A DNA stretch of 60,859 bases from Terribacillus saccharophilus (lineage in GTDB: Bacteria > Bacillota > Bacilli > Bacillales > Amphibacillaceae). The number at the start of each line of letters is the position of its first letter. Within the stretch, counting starts at the first letter, position 1. Below the pieces are notes generated by a model, which searched no databases, was not told where the DNA came from, and saw only the letters and a list, made by a program, of their open reading frames with translations. Shown here in pieces: positions 41,789 through 49,892 of the stretch. Location: the NCBI RefSeq assembly GCF_002272075.1, contig NZ_NPBJ01000042.1, forward strand, positions 1 through 60,859. The letters run 5' to 3'. Both the position numbers and the translations under genes were made by a program.

Positions 41789-41818
41789 TTGACATGTGGA
41801 CATACTACATGATATATT
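41789..41818 (+). promoter_or_regulatory. Promoter of tRNA-Ser
   Basis: TTGACA (41789-41794), 18-base spacer, TATATT (41813-41818), start near 41825. Confidence 0.75.
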
Positions 41819-41832
41819 AGTACTTGTCTTAC

Positions 41833-41925
41833 GGAGGAATACCCAAGTTTGGCTGAAGGGATCGGTCTTGAAAACCGACAGGGGCTTCATCGCTCGCGGG
41901 GGTTCGAATCCCTCTTCCTCCTCCA
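41833..41925 (+). tRNA. tRNA-Ser(UGA)
   Basis: 93 bases with acceptor GGAGGAA / TTCCTCC, D stem CCC/GGG, anticodon loop CTTGAAA (anticodon TGA) in stem TCGGT/ACCGA, a long variable arm typical of tRNA-Ser, T arm GGGGGTTCGAATCCCTC and encoded CCA. Base 73 reads T; serine tRNAs usually carry G there. It sits after serS as trnSL-Ser1 does in B. subtilis. Confidence 0.97.
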
Positions 41926-41955
41926 TTTTTACAAACATATAAAATTAAAATACAT

Positions 41956-41988
41956 AAATCGTTACGGTTGATCCGTAACGATTTTTTT
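41956..41988 (+). terminator. Terminator after tRNA-Ser
   Basis: AAATCGTTACGG / CCGTAACGATTT with a TTGAT loop and a T-run. Confidence 0.92.
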
Positions 41989-41989
41989 A

Positions 41990-42018
41990 TTGACTTCTGA
42001 AAAGAAGCATCGGATAAT
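41990..42018 (+). promoter_or_regulatory. Sigma-A promoter of proC
   Basis: TTGACT (41990-41995), 17-base spacer, GATAAT (42013-42018). The expected start near 42025 is 4 bases before parS site 4. Confidence 0.7.
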
Positions 42019-42028
42019 ACTACAAACT

Positions 42029-42044
42029 TGTTTCACGTGGAACG
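42029..42044. promoter_or_regulatory. parS site 4, overlapping the proC leader
   Basis: TGTTTCACGTGGAACG matches 15 of 16 bases of the reverse complement of TGTTCCACGTGAAACA, a known natural parS form. Its last bases run into the proC Shine-Dalgarno GGAGG. It lies about 21 kb right of dnaA. Confidence 0.85.
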
Positions 42045-42053
42045 GAGGCATTT

Positions 42054-42875
42054 ATGAAGAAAATAGCATTTGTAGGTGCAGGCGCAATGGCAGAAGCGCT
42101 CGTTAAAGGATTAATCGCAGCAGAGCATCTCCCAGCGAAAGGTATATGGCTGACGAATCATGCTAATGATGCGAGGCTACAAGAATTGCATGCAGCATAT
42201 GGAGTAACGATTACGCGGAATCAGACGGATCTGTTAAAAGATGCAGACGTCATTATTTTATCGATGAAGCCGAAAGATGCCGAAGCTGCGTTATCATCTT
42301 TGAAATCAGCAAATCTTAATTCAAAACAAATTGTTGTATCGATATTGGCAGGAATTCACACTTCTTTTCTGGAAAGCTATCTACCATCCAATCAGCCGGT
42401 AGTTCGGGCGATGCCTAATACCTCTGCTACGATTCTCGAGGCAGCTACAGCAGTTGCTGCAGGAGTACATGCAGGTAGTGAGGATATGAAGGTCGTTAGC
42501 AGTTTGTTCAAGACTGTTGGAGAGGCTGTAGAGGTAGAGGAAGAGGCTATGGATGCAGTCACTGCCATTTCCGGCAGCGGTCCGGCTTATCTTTATTACA
42601 TGATGGAAGCGTTGGAGGAAGCAAGCTCTCAAGTCGGTCTTGATGAGAGTGTTAGCAAACAGCTGTTGATCCAAACTTTCAAAGGGGCAGCGAAGATGCT
42701 TGAGCAGTCAGATCTAACCCCAGCTCAGCTGCGTGCGAACATCACGAGTGCTGGCGGCACAACAGCAGCGGGTATCAGCGTGCTGGAAGAGCAAGGTGTA
42801 AAAGCAGCTATTCAAGCATGTGTAAAAGCAGCGGCTGCCCGATCGAAGGAAATGGGACAAGCATTCAGCAAATAA
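42054..42875 (+). CDS. proC: Pyrroline-5-carboxylate reductase
   Basis: A 273-residue enzyme for the last step of proline synthesis. The NAD(P)-binding N-terminus IAFVGAGAMAEALVKGL is followed by MPNTSATI (near 122) and the family signature SGSGPAYLYYMMEAL (about 176-190) and TSAGGTTAAGISVLE near 232-246. Proline is a major compatible solute in Bacillaceae, so the gene may feed osmoprotection. Short distance from a parS site may expose its promoter to Spo0J spreading. Confidence 0.96.
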   Translation: MKKIAFVGAGAMAEALVKGLIAAEHLPAKGIWLTNHANDARLQELHAAYGVTITRNQTDLLKDADVIILSMKPKDAEAALSSLKSANLNSKQIVVSILAGIHTSFLESYLPSNQPVVRAMPNTSATILEAATAVAAGVHAGSEDMKVVSSLFKTVGEAVEVEEEAMDAVTAISGSGPAYLYYMMEALEEASSQVGLDESVSKQLLIQTFKGAAKMLEQSDLTPAQLRANITSAGGTTAAGISVLEEQGVKAAIQACVKAAAARSKEMGQAFSK

Positions 42876-42876
42876 A

Positions 42877-42904
42877 AAAAACGCCATTATAGGCGTTTTT
42901 TTTA
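42877..42904. terminator. Bidirectional terminator of proC and dck
   Basis: AAAAAACGCC / GGCGTTTTTT; it overlaps the dck stop codon. Confidence 0.88.
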
Positions 42905-43585
42905 TTTGGAAGGCTGACGGGAAGTCCATTTACGGGAATGCTGGATAAAATGGCCGACCTTCTCTAAAATCGGTTCAATTGATGTATTTGGATTGTATAA
43001 ATCATAGTCTGCTATATTCACTCGCAGTACAGGACAAGCATTAAAATCATTGATCCATTTTTCATAGCGGTGGAACATCTCTTCCCAATAGCTGATTGGT
43101 GTTTGCTGTTCCATCTCGCGGCCGCGCTGTTTAATTCGGCTGATGATATGATCGAAGGATCCTTCCAAGTAGATCAATAAATCCGGATGGGGGAAGTAAG
43201 GCGTCATAACCATCGCATCAAAGAGAGAACGATATGTTTCATAATCTACTTTGGACATATTACCTTCTTCAAACGCCATTTTAGCAAAGATTCCTGTATC
43301 TTCATAAATAGAACGGTCTTGAATGAAGCCGCCGCCATATTCAAAGATTCGCTTTTGCTCCTTGAAGCGTTCTGCTAGGAAGTAGACTTGAAGATGGAAA
43401 CTCCAGCGTTCAAAATCAGCATAATATTTATCCAAGTAAGGATTTCCGTCTACTTTCTCAAAGCTTGTACGGAAGTCCAGTGCATCTGCTAATGCATGTG
43501 TCATTGTCGATTTTCCGACACCTACTGTACCTGCAATGGTAATGACACTGTCTGCGGGTATATGGTATTTCGCTCTAAGATTCAT
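42902..43585 (-). CDS. dck: Deoxyadenosine/deoxycytidine kinase
   Basis: A 227-residue deoxynucleoside kinase for salvage of deoxycytidine and deoxyadenosine. P-loop GTVGVGKST is near 18-26, QDRSIYED carries the DRS motif, and the lid region contains RIKQRGRE. The start overlaps the dgk stop by 4 bases, so the pair is coupled. Assignment of dck versus dgk follows B. subtilis order and the sequence of each P-loop and DRS/ADY motif. Confidence 0.92.
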   Translation of the reverse strand: MNLRAKYHIPADSVITIAGTVGVGKSTMTHALADALDFRTSFEKVDGNPYLDKYYADFERWSFHLQVYFLAERFKEQKRIFEYGGGFIQDRSIYEDTGIFAKMAFEEGNMSKVDYETYRSLFDAMVMTPYFPHPDLLIYLEGSFDHIISRIKQRGREMEQQTPISYWEEMFHRYEKWINDFNACPVLRVNIADYDLYNPNTSIEPILEKVGHFIQHSRKWTSRQPSK

Positions 43586-44223
43586 GATGATGTTACTCCT
43601 TTATCCAAGTGAGAGGAGATCCTGTCACAAATATACTTCCAATCCTGCTCGTTCTTTACAAAATCCAACTCATCACCGCTTAATCGAAGTACAGGTATGT
43701 GCGGGTTGTCTTGTTCGAAACGATCCATGAAGGTCTGGTAATCAGCCGACAATTGCTTCAAGTAATCCGGCTGGATAAGCTGTTCCGCTTTTCGGTCACG
43801 CATTTCGATCCGTTCAAGCAATGTTTCCAAACTGGCATCTAAATAGATGACCATATTAGGCAGCGCGATATCCTCTGTCAGAATAGAGAAGATCTTGCTG
43901 TATTTATCAAACTCGGGTGCAGCAAGTGTACGCTGGGCAAAAATCATATTCTTTGCGATATGATAATCTGCGACTACCGGCTGATTCTGGGAAAGATAAT
44001 CCTTACGAATATCATTCAGCTGTTTGTAGCGGTTCGTCAAAAAGAACATTTCCAGCTGAAAGCTCCATTCCTCGATATTCTCATAGAACTTGCCTAGGAA
44101 CGGGTTTTCTTCTACGATCTCCTTCAGCAACGTATACTGAAAGTGATCCGCAATTTTCTTAGCCAATGATGTCTTACCGACACCGATTGGACCTTCCACT
44201 GCAATAAAGGGCAGCTCGTGCAT
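43582..44223 (-). CDS. dgk: Deoxyguanosine kinase
   Basis: A 213-residue deoxynucleoside kinase. P-loop GPIGVGKTS is near 11-19; VVADYHIAKNMIFA is the variant of the DRS motif found in Dgk; RIEMRDRKAEQ is the lid. It precedes dck in a two-gene minus-strand operon, near the serS and tRNA-Ser genes as in B. subtilis. GGAGG lies about 8 bases before the ATG. Confidence 0.92.
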   Translation of the reverse strand: MHELPFIAVEGPIGVGKTSLAKKIADHFQYTLLKEIVEENPFLGKFYENIEEWSFQLEMFFLTNRYKQLNDIRKDYLSQNQPVVADYHIAKNMIFAQRTLAAPEFDKYSKIFSILTEDIALPNMVIYLDASLETLLERIEMRDRKAEQLIQPDYLKQLSADYQTFMDRFEQDNPHIPVLRLSGDELDFVKNEQDWKYICDRISSHLDKGVTSS

Positions 44224-44333
44224 GATGTATCCTCCAAACTCAAACGTTGTATGGCAAATAAATATAGTTTACCATAGAAGGTCGCAAGCTTCGATATAGT
44301 GAAGGAAGAAACTAGTGGAAAAAGCGACAGACT

Positions 44334-44361
44334 TTGCAAGCTTTGTCGATTCAGTTATAAT
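44334..44361 (+). promoter_or_regulatory. Promoter of tRNA-Arg
   Basis: TTGCAA (44334-44339), 16-base spacer, TATAAT (44356-44361). Confidence 0.7.
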
Positions 44362-44373
44362 ATAGTATGTCGT

Positions 44374-44446
44374 GGCTCCGTAGCTCAGGGGATAGAGCAT
44401 CGGTTTCCTAAACCGTGTGTCGCAAGTTCGAATCTTGCCGGGGCCG
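44374..44446 (+). tRNA. tRNA-Arg(CCU)
   Basis: 73 bases with acceptor GGCTCCG / CGGGGCC, D arm GCTCAGGGGATAGAGC, anticodon stem CGGTT/AACCG around loop TCCTA (anticodon CCT) and T arm CAAGTTCGAATCTTG. CCA is not encoded (GTCT follows), so it must be added after transcription. It should read AGG codons. Confidence 0.95.
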
Positions 44447-44462
44447 TCTTAATAAGAAAAAT

Positions 44463-44494
44463 TGCCACAGCCTGTTGAGGCTGTGGCTTTTTTT
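44463..44494. terminator. Terminator between tRNA-Arg and the ger operon
   Basis: GCCACAGCC / GGCTGTGGC with seven T on the plus strand and AATTTTT on the minus strand; it probably ends both transcripts. Confidence 0.9.
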
Positions 44495-44654
44495 AAGTTA
44501 ATTTCAGTATGACCGCACTTGCGATTGCTGTAATTATAAGTGAAATTACAGCAACCATCCCTTTCTTATTGCCAGTTCTATGGAGGGAATAAGCGAATAA
44601 ACCAGTATAGATGGTGACGCCCAACGTCATGAGTATCAAATAGAAAATTGGCAT
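44493..44654 (-). CDS. Small two-helix membrane protein, candidate germinant-receptor D subunit
   Basis: A 53-codon open frame, ATG 44654 to TAA 44493, whose start overlaps the gerC stop as TGATG with GGAAGGGTG upstream. The product is almost entirely two transmembrane helices: residues 3-23 (IFYLILMTLGVTIYTGLF) and 33-51 (MVAVISLIITAIASAVIL), joined by a short basic turn RTGNKKG. Small two-helix D subunits of about 55-75 residues are known to accompany some Ger receptors and modulate germination rate, and this fits in size, topology and position. Assignment rests on context, not on sequence motifs. Confidence 0.75.
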   Translation of the reverse strand: MPIFYLILMTLGVTIYTGLFAYSLHRTGNKKGMVAVISLIITAIASAVILKLT

Positions 44655-45898
44655 CAATCCCGCACCCTTCCTATGTCGGATTGACGAAGTGTCTTTCCGA
44701 ATTCAAGACTTGCTACTTTTACATGCAGCCGAACATGAGCATTGGGATAAATCTTATTGGACCAATCTGCCTGTTCATAATCCTTGATAGATAGAAACTT
44801 CTTTCGAATGTGGAGAGACCAGTAAAATGGTTCTGCCTTATATTCTTCCTGTGTTTTTTTCACTAGTTTTTCACCATTTTTAAGTATTTCTTTTTGTATA
44901 GAGTCGTAGAGGATTTTCCTTTTTTTCTGACTCTTCATATAATCTTCTGTGCTTGGAATGGCAAATATGTTCAAATGGGTCGTAATATATACATCGATCG
45001 TTGACGTCTGATTTTTTTTGTAATCAATTTTCACTTTGACTTTATCTAGTTGAACCCTTGCAGCTATATTGTATTCTGGTTCTAATGGATCTACAAAGGT
45101 AGAGAGAATAACCTGTTGGGGAAATGTGGGATCCATCATATGAATGTAGCGAGTTTCTTCACCAGTCAATGAGTCAATCATCTGGCCTTCCTTGAAAACA
45201 GCAGACCCCATAAATTGGGTTACGTTACCGCCATGAAAATCAATTTCCCCAGCTTTGTAGCTATCTTCATCACCATAACTGTCTTTTGGTTTCTTTACAG
45301 TAGAAGCATACGGCGCTACGAATAAATCGGCATCCCCTTCTGTAATCTGAAAGAACCGAACCAAAGGTGCATCTGGAATGACTCCTGTTTCTCTAGCACG
45401 ATCGAGCATATATTGAAAGTATTTGTGTGGCCGAGATTCCAAATTGGGACTGTTATGCCGGACGAATTCTTCTGCTTTTTCTTTACTTATCACTAATTGG
45501 GCATTTAATTTTAAATCAACCGTACTTGGTGCCGATTGCATCAGATGAATGAACTCTTTGGAACGGGCCAGTTTCTCGGAAACGATGACTACCCGTACCT
45601 GCTCCAAGGTAATTTCCTTTGCTACAGATGAATTAGCAGTGCTTGTAGCTGATAGAAAATCAGTTCCTAATACACTAATCATTTCTTGAGCAGGTTCATT
45701 GGTGGAAGGAGTAGTTGCAGAGCTTCCTACTTCCGGGTTAGCAATCTCAAAGGTGAATCGAAATATATTATCACGGTCTGTTTTATCCACCGCGATGGTG
45801 ATGACATAAGCCTGTTCTTCTAGCTCTTTCCTGTCATAACACCCACTCAGGATCATAGCTAGCTGCAGAAGAGACAAAATGAGGATAAATTGTCTCAT
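44654..45898 (-). CDS. Germinant receptor C subunit (Ger(x)C family lipoprotein)
   Basis: A 414-residue lipoprotein; lipobox LSGC places the lipidated cysteine near 20. The start of the mature part, YDRKELEEQAYVITIAVDK, is typical of GerAC-type subunits, followed by VLGTDFLSATS and the C-terminal GerAC domain. It sits on the outer face of the spore inner membrane and is needed for receptor assembly. It overlaps the B subunit gene by 4 bases. Specific receptor type (GerA, GerB or GerK) cannot be decided. Confidence 0.93.
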   Translation of the reverse strand: MRQFILILSLLQLAMILSGCYDRKELEEQAYVITIAVDKTDRDNIFRFTFEIANPEVGSSATTPSTNEPAQEMISVLGTDFLSATSTANSSVAKEITLEQVRVVIVSEKLARSKEFIHLMQSAPSTVDLKLNAQLVISKEKAEEFVRHNSPNLESRPHKYFQYMLDRARETGVIPDAPLVRFFQITEGDADLFVAPYASTVKKPKDSYGDEDSYKAGEIDFHGGNVTQFMGSAVFKEGQMIDSLTGEETRYIHMMDPTFPQQVILSTFVDPLEPEYNIAARVQLDKVKVKIDYKKNQTSTIDVYITTHLNIFAIPSTEDYMKSQKKRKILYDSIQKEILKNGEKLVKKTQEEYKAEPFYWSLHIRKKFLSIKDYEQADWSNKIYPNAHVRLHVKVASLEFGKTLRQSDIGRVRD

Positions 45899-46986
45899 GT
45901 TTTCTTTCTATCCTTCCAAAAAGCTGCTCCCCACAACAAAAAGGGAAAGATGAGGAACAGGGGCGTAATAATCTGCAGACTTGTTTCCCTGACAATGAGC
46001 TCATTGACAGCAAAGCTGGGTGGAATTAGGGACAACATCATGGAAATGAAGCCAATAGGCAGAAGAAGTCCTTCAAATCGCTTAATCTCAAATATAGCCC
46101 CAAAGATCCAGCATATGATATACAGATAGATAATGAAACGCAAGAAGCTGGAGAAAAGCCAGCCGATCATGAAGAAAGTGCTGATGTTTGTAAAAAAGTG
46201 GCCAAGTGTTACAATCTCTGTCGACTCCTGGTAAAGAAAAGCTATATTATTGATCGTGTTATAGTCGAACATCATCGTATAAAGAGCATAGAAAGAGACT
46301 ATTAGAATACAGGAGAGTATTCCACCAGTATATATACCAAGTCGAAAATTCTTTGGCTGATGGAAAGCCTGATATGCAATTGGAAGGAGGAGGAATTCCA
46401 AAAAAGCCGAAGATTTACTAATCCCTTCTTTTAGGACAACATCTGCTCCGCCGCCGAAAATCGGAAAGATACGATATCCAACAGCATCCCTCATATCAAC
46501 AATCAAGACTGCAAGGATAGTTAATACAATTACCGGAAGTAAAGCCCAAGTCAAGCTCCCGATCGTTTCCCATCCTTTATTAGCTATAAGGATGCAAATA
46601 CTGATGAAGATGATATAGATAGCTATGGTGGGGGAGTTCGGAAAATAGAGATAGTTAATTTCTTCTACAACATTCCGCATATCAGTTGACAGAGCAACAA
46701 AACCACTCGCAAACAGAAGTAATCCTAAAATGGTGCCAGCCTTGTTTCCTATTAAGTGGAATGTGAGTTCAATCAAATTGAATCTTTTATATTTTTTCAG
46801 GAGGTACATTAGCACAAGGAAGGGAGCTAAAAGGACTAGGAAAGATACGATTGGACCAAGCCAGATAGCATTTTGAGCATGTTCTGCAAAAAGGGCAGGT
46901 GTGGTATCACCGCCTTTAAGACCAACAATCATAAAGACAATTGCCACCATCTCACGAGTACGCAACGGCTTCTTCGTCAATTCCAC
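45895..46986 (-). CDS. Germinant receptor B subunit (amino-acid permease-like)
   Basis: A 363-residue membrane protein with about ten transmembrane segments of the LeuT/APC fold. Its first helix holds MVAIVFMIVGLKGGDTTPALF. In GerA-type receptors the B subunit binds the germinant, so the ligand, likely an amino acid or sugar, is determined here. It follows the A subunit after 13 bases and overlaps the C subunit. Confidence 0.93.
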   Translation of the reverse strand: MELTKKPLRTREMVAIVFMIVGLKGGDTTPALFAEHAQNAIWLGPIVSFLVLLAPFLVLMYLLKKYKRFNLIELTFHLIGNKAGTILGLLLFASGFVALSTDMRNVVEEINYLYFPNSPTIAIYIIFISICILIANKGWETIGSLTWALLPVIVLTILAVLIVDMRDAVGYRIFPIFGGGADVVLKEGISKSSAFLEFLLLPIAYQAFHQPKNFRLGIYTGGILSCILIVSFYALYTMMFDYNTINNIAFLYQESTEIVTLGHFFTNISTFFMIGWLFSSFLRFIIYLYIICWIFGAIFEIKRFEGLLLPIGFISMMLSLIPPSFAVNELIVRETSLQIITPLFLIFPFLLWGAAFWKDRKKT

Positions 46987-46999
46987 GTCTATCCCTCCT

Positions 47000-48478
47000 T
47001 CAATATTTGTCCCAATCTTTTGGATTCAGAAAGCCTGGTCTCCACCGTTCATTCTTCAAAATCTTTCGGAAAAAGGTATCATGTGTCGATTTCGTGGATG
47101 GTGTTGCAGGTGAGAAATAGCTGACACCAAATGACGAGATGGAGACGACGTACGCGACCCATAATAATATTGCACCTAACAGACTTAGCAACCCATACAC
47201 GCTGGCAGCTGCTATGAAAAGAAAGCGGGAGATCCGCAATGTATGGTTGATGCTATAATTAGCGGCCGCAAATGAGGACAAGCCGCTTAATGCTACGATG
47301 ATAACAACGATTGGACTAACAAGATTTGCCTCGACAGCAGCCTGACCTAGAATCAATGCCCCGACAATACCGATTGTCGGTCCTAGCGGCGATGGTATCC
47401 TTACTCCTGCTTCTCTAATCAATTCAAAAGCAACTTCCATCAGAAGGATTTCGAAAGCAATTGGGAGCGGTACACGCTCCCTGCTGCTGGCGATCGCGAG
47501 CAGCAAATCAATTGGCATCAACTGACTATGATAGTTTGTAACTGCTACATAGCTAGCAGATACAAAAAGGGTGATAAAATAGGCGATCGCTCGAATTAGT
47601 CGGCTGAAGTTCGCAAAAGCCCATCTCAAATACCGATCTTCTGGCGAATGGAAGAAAGACCAGATTGTAATAGGTGCAATCAAACAGGAAGAAGAATTAT
47701 CCATAATGATGGCAATGTAACCATCCGATACAAAGTTGGATGCATTATCGGGTCTTTCGGTATAAAGCATTGAAGGAAATAGGGAAGACGGCCTTTCTTC
47801 AATGAATTGTTCCAAGATCTCAACATTCCGGATGTTATCAACTGTTATATTCTTAATCCGCTGCTTAATATTCTCCAACACTTCGTCATTAACTAAATCT
47901 CGTTCATAGATAAGGGTGACCGGCATTGCTGGTCGCATCCCAACATTGATATTTTCGACTATCAAATCTTTAGACGGTATCTTCTTCCGAAACATAGAGA
48001 CATTTGTCGGTAAAGACTCTGTGAATGACTCCTTCGGTCCCTTTACGGTCTTCTCATTTTCTGCTTTTTCCACTGCACGATGCTTGAAATCTTGAATTTT
48101 CGCTTCGAATCCTTCTGCCAATCCTTCTTTGAAGATAATTACACTGCCTTCATTCAGGCCTTTTTCGGCTTCTCCCATATTCTTTATGGGAGTGATACTT
48201 GGTACGGATAAAATTTGATTAATCGGAATATCCTTTTTCACTTCCAATAACGGTGAAACAATATGATTACTCAGCTGTTGTGTATTTACTGTAGTGGAAT
48301 AAAAGAGTAGGTGGTATTTGCCCGTCGGTCCATGAACCGACTTAGATTCGAAATCGTAATTCAATCCATAGGAATACTGTTCTTCTAGATATGCGATATT
48401 GTCTTTTAAGTTCTTTGATATCTTTCTGTTTTCTCGCTTCTCTATCGCTTCTGTCTTTTGTTTCTGCCAAGGAAACAT
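47000..48478 (-). CDS. Germinant receptor A subunit
   Basis: A 492-residue GerA-family protein: a large hydrophilic N-terminal domain of about 280 residues (YGLNYDFESKSVHGPTGKYH, IKQRIKNITVDNIRNVEILEQ), then about five membrane segments including LPIAFEILLMEVAFELIREAG and PLGPTIGIVGALILGQAAVEA, which are hallmarks of the family. GerA subunits oligomerise and can release ions on germinant binding. It is the first gene of the operon, behind a sigma-G-like promoter. Confidence 0.95.
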   Translation of the reverse strand: MFPWQKQKTEAIEKRENRKISKNLKDNIAYLEEQYSYGLNYDFESKSVHGPTGKYHLLFYSTTVNTQQLSNHIVSPLLEVKKDIPINQILSVPSITPIKNMGEAEKGLNEGSVIIFKEGLAEGFEAKIQDFKHRAVEKAENEKTVKGPKESFTESLPTNVSMFRKKIPSKDLIVENINVGMRPAMPVTLIYERDLVNDEVLENIKQRIKNITVDNIRNVEILEQFIEERPSSLFPSMLYTERPDNASNFVSDGYIAIIMDNSSSCLIAPITIWSFFHSPEDRYLRWAFANFSRLIRAIAYFITLFVSASYVAVTNYHSQLMPIDLLLAIASSRERVPLPIAFEILLMEVAFELIREAGVRIPSPLGPTIGIVGALILGQAAVEANLVSPIVVIIVALSGLSSFAAANYSINHTLRISRFLFIAAASVYGLLSLLGAILLWVAYVVSISSFGVSYFSPATPSTKSTHDTFFRKILKNERWRPGFLNPKDWDKY

Positions 48479-48504
48479 AACCGATCACCTCACTCTCGTT
48501 TTGT

Positions 48505-48533
48505 TAGTGTGGCTAACTTGCTAACTTTTATGA
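48505..48533 (-). promoter_or_regulatory. Candidate sigma-G promoter of the ger operon
   Basis: Minus strand TCATA (48529-48533), 17-base spacer, CACACTA (48505-48511), one mismatch from CATACTA. Forespore expression is expected for germinant receptors. Confidence 0.45.
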
Positions 48534-48618
48534 CACGAATCATCCCTAGCTTTCGATATTAAAAGCAGAATGGGTTGTGAAATTGTGACACCAACCGCTT
48601 TTATCTAGTACAAGGCTG

Positions 48619-48627
48619 CATAAGGTA
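48619..48627 (+). promoter_or_regulatory. Candidate mother-cell -10 element of the amidase
   Basis: CATAAGGTA fits the sigma-K/sigma-E -10 pattern CATANNNTA; no matching -35 at the usual distance was found. Confidence 0.35.
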
Positions 48628-48663
48628 CTATAAGCAGTCAAAAAAAGAAAGGGAGATGGTCGA

Positions 48664-49419
48664 ATGGTGAAAATCTATGTAGATCCAGGTCATGGAGGGT
48701 CAGATCCAGGAGCAACAGCAAACGGAATTCAAGAGAAGAATGTGGTGTTGGCAATTGGAACATCAATCCGAAATATCTTGCAGCTTGAATATGAAAATGC
48801 AGAGGTTCGTATGTCACGTACCGGGGATACGTTTCCGTCTCTTACTCAGCGTACGAATGATGCTAATGCTTGGGGCGCTGATTTCTTCCTCAGCATCCAT
48901 ATCAATGCTGGCGGAGGGACTGGATATGAGGATTTCATTTATTCCACATTATCGGACAGCTCTGCAACAGGGGTAATGCGAGCAAGAATTCACGAAGAAG
49001 TCATGAAACTAAATGGAATGTCGGATCGCGGCAGGAAAAAGGCGAATTTCCACGTACTTCGGGAGACAAATATGCCTGCTGTCCTGACGGAAAATGGATT
49101 TATTGATAATAGTGCCGATGCGGCGAAGATGAAATCCAACTCATGGATTCAGAATGTGGCGCGAGGTCATGTAAATGGTTTGGAGAAAGCACTTGGTCTA
49201 ACGAAGAAATCCGGTTCAGGCTCAACTTTCTTGATTCGAGTGAAGGCCGCATCGCTATACTACTATGATGCGCCGGATTGGAATGCACGAGCTGGTACAG
49301 TGAGCCAAGGAGAAGTATTTACTGTAGTGGAGACATTAACTGTCGATGGTTCTACGATGTATAAGCTGAAGAGCGGGAACTATATTACAGCGAATCCGCA
49401 ATATGTAGAAATTGTCTAA
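48664..49419 (+). CDS. N-acetylmuramoyl-L-alanine amidase (Amidase_3, CwlC-like)
   Basis: A 251-residue zinc amidase without a signal peptide. The catalytic domain (1 to about 180) has VDPGHGG with the first zinc histidine, SIHINAG with another and LTENGFIDN with the catalytic glutamate. The C-terminal 65 residues form an SH3-like or SPOR-like wall-binding module (RVKAASLYYYDAPDW). Absence of a secretion signal and a mother-cell-like -10 suggest a role like CwlC in mother-cell lysis at the end of sporulation; this is inference. GGGAGA precedes the ATG. Confidence 0.88.
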   Translation: MVKIYVDPGHGGSDPGATANGIQEKNVVLAIGTSIRNILQLEYENAEVRMSRTGDTFPSLTQRTNDANAWGADFFLSIHINAGGGTGYEDFIYSTLSDSSATGVMRARIHEEVMKLNGMSDRGRKKANFHVLRETNMPAVLTENGFIDNSADAAKMKSNSWIQNVARGHVNGLEKALGLTKKSGSGSTFLIRVKAASLYYYDAPDWNARAGTVSQGEVFTVVETLTVDGSTMYKLKSGNYITANPQYVEIV

Positions 49420-49424
49420 AACAA

Positions 49425-49452
49425 AAATGGCTGCCAATTGGCAGCCATTTTG
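49425..49452 (+). terminator. Terminator after the amidase
   Basis: AAATGGCTGCC / GGCAGCCATTT with an AATT loop. Confidence 0.85.
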
Positions 49453-49581
49453 CGTTAGAAATTTTAGGGGAAATCTTGAATTAAGTGTAGCACGAAATTT
49501 GCCGAAATTGGGTGCTGTTCTCACTTTCCCAAGTCCCCCTTGTTTCCTGTTAGTTTATCTGACAAAAGGATAGGCTCTTTC

Positions 49582-49785
49582 TTAATGACGGTCAGGATGA
49601 CGATCAGGGTTTTCTTTCAATTTACCTGCTGTATCCTGCAAGTTTCCTTTTGCTTTGTCTTTCTTACCATCTGCCTGCATACCTTTGTCATTTTTGACAT
49701 TACCGATTTGGTCTTTTGTTTCGCCTTTTACTTTAGAAACGGCACCCTTCACTTTATCACTAACACTTTGTTTATTTTCAGCCAT
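49582..49785 (-). CDS. CsbD-family general stress protein
   Basis: A 67-residue, highly charged, likely disordered protein rich in Lys, Asp and Gly (SDKVKGAVSKVKGETKDQIGN). CsbD-like proteins are sigma-B stress proteins of unknown mechanism. A good sigma-B promoter lies upstream on the same strand. AGAAGGAG precedes the ATG by 9-10 bases. The C-terminus NPDRHPDRH is a short direct repeat. Confidence 0.9.
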   Translation of the reverse strand: MAENKQSVSDKVKGAVSKVKGETKDQIGNVKNDKGMQADGKKDKAKGNLQDTAGKLKENPDRHPDRH

Positions 49786-49822
49786 TTATAATCCACTCCT
49801 TCTGTAAAATGTATATAAATCT

Positions 49823-49847
49823 CTTCCCGATGAAGAAAATAATAAAC
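49823..49847 (-). promoter_or_regulatory. Sigma-B promoter of csbD-like gene
   Basis: Minus strand GTTTAT (49842-49847), 13-base spacer, GGGAAG (49823-49828), close to GTTTAA-N12-15-GGGTAT. Confidence 0.7.
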
Positions 49848-49861
49848 TTTTTAAGAAATAT

Positions 49862-49886
49862 GTTTAATATACAAACAGAAGGGTAT
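49862..49886 (+). promoter_or_regulatory. Sigma-B promoter facing right
   Basis: GTTTAA (49862-49867), 13-base spacer, GGGTAT (49881-49886): full match to both sigma-B hexamers. It diverges from the csbD promoter. Confidence 0.8.
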
Positions 49887-49892
49887 ATTGGT

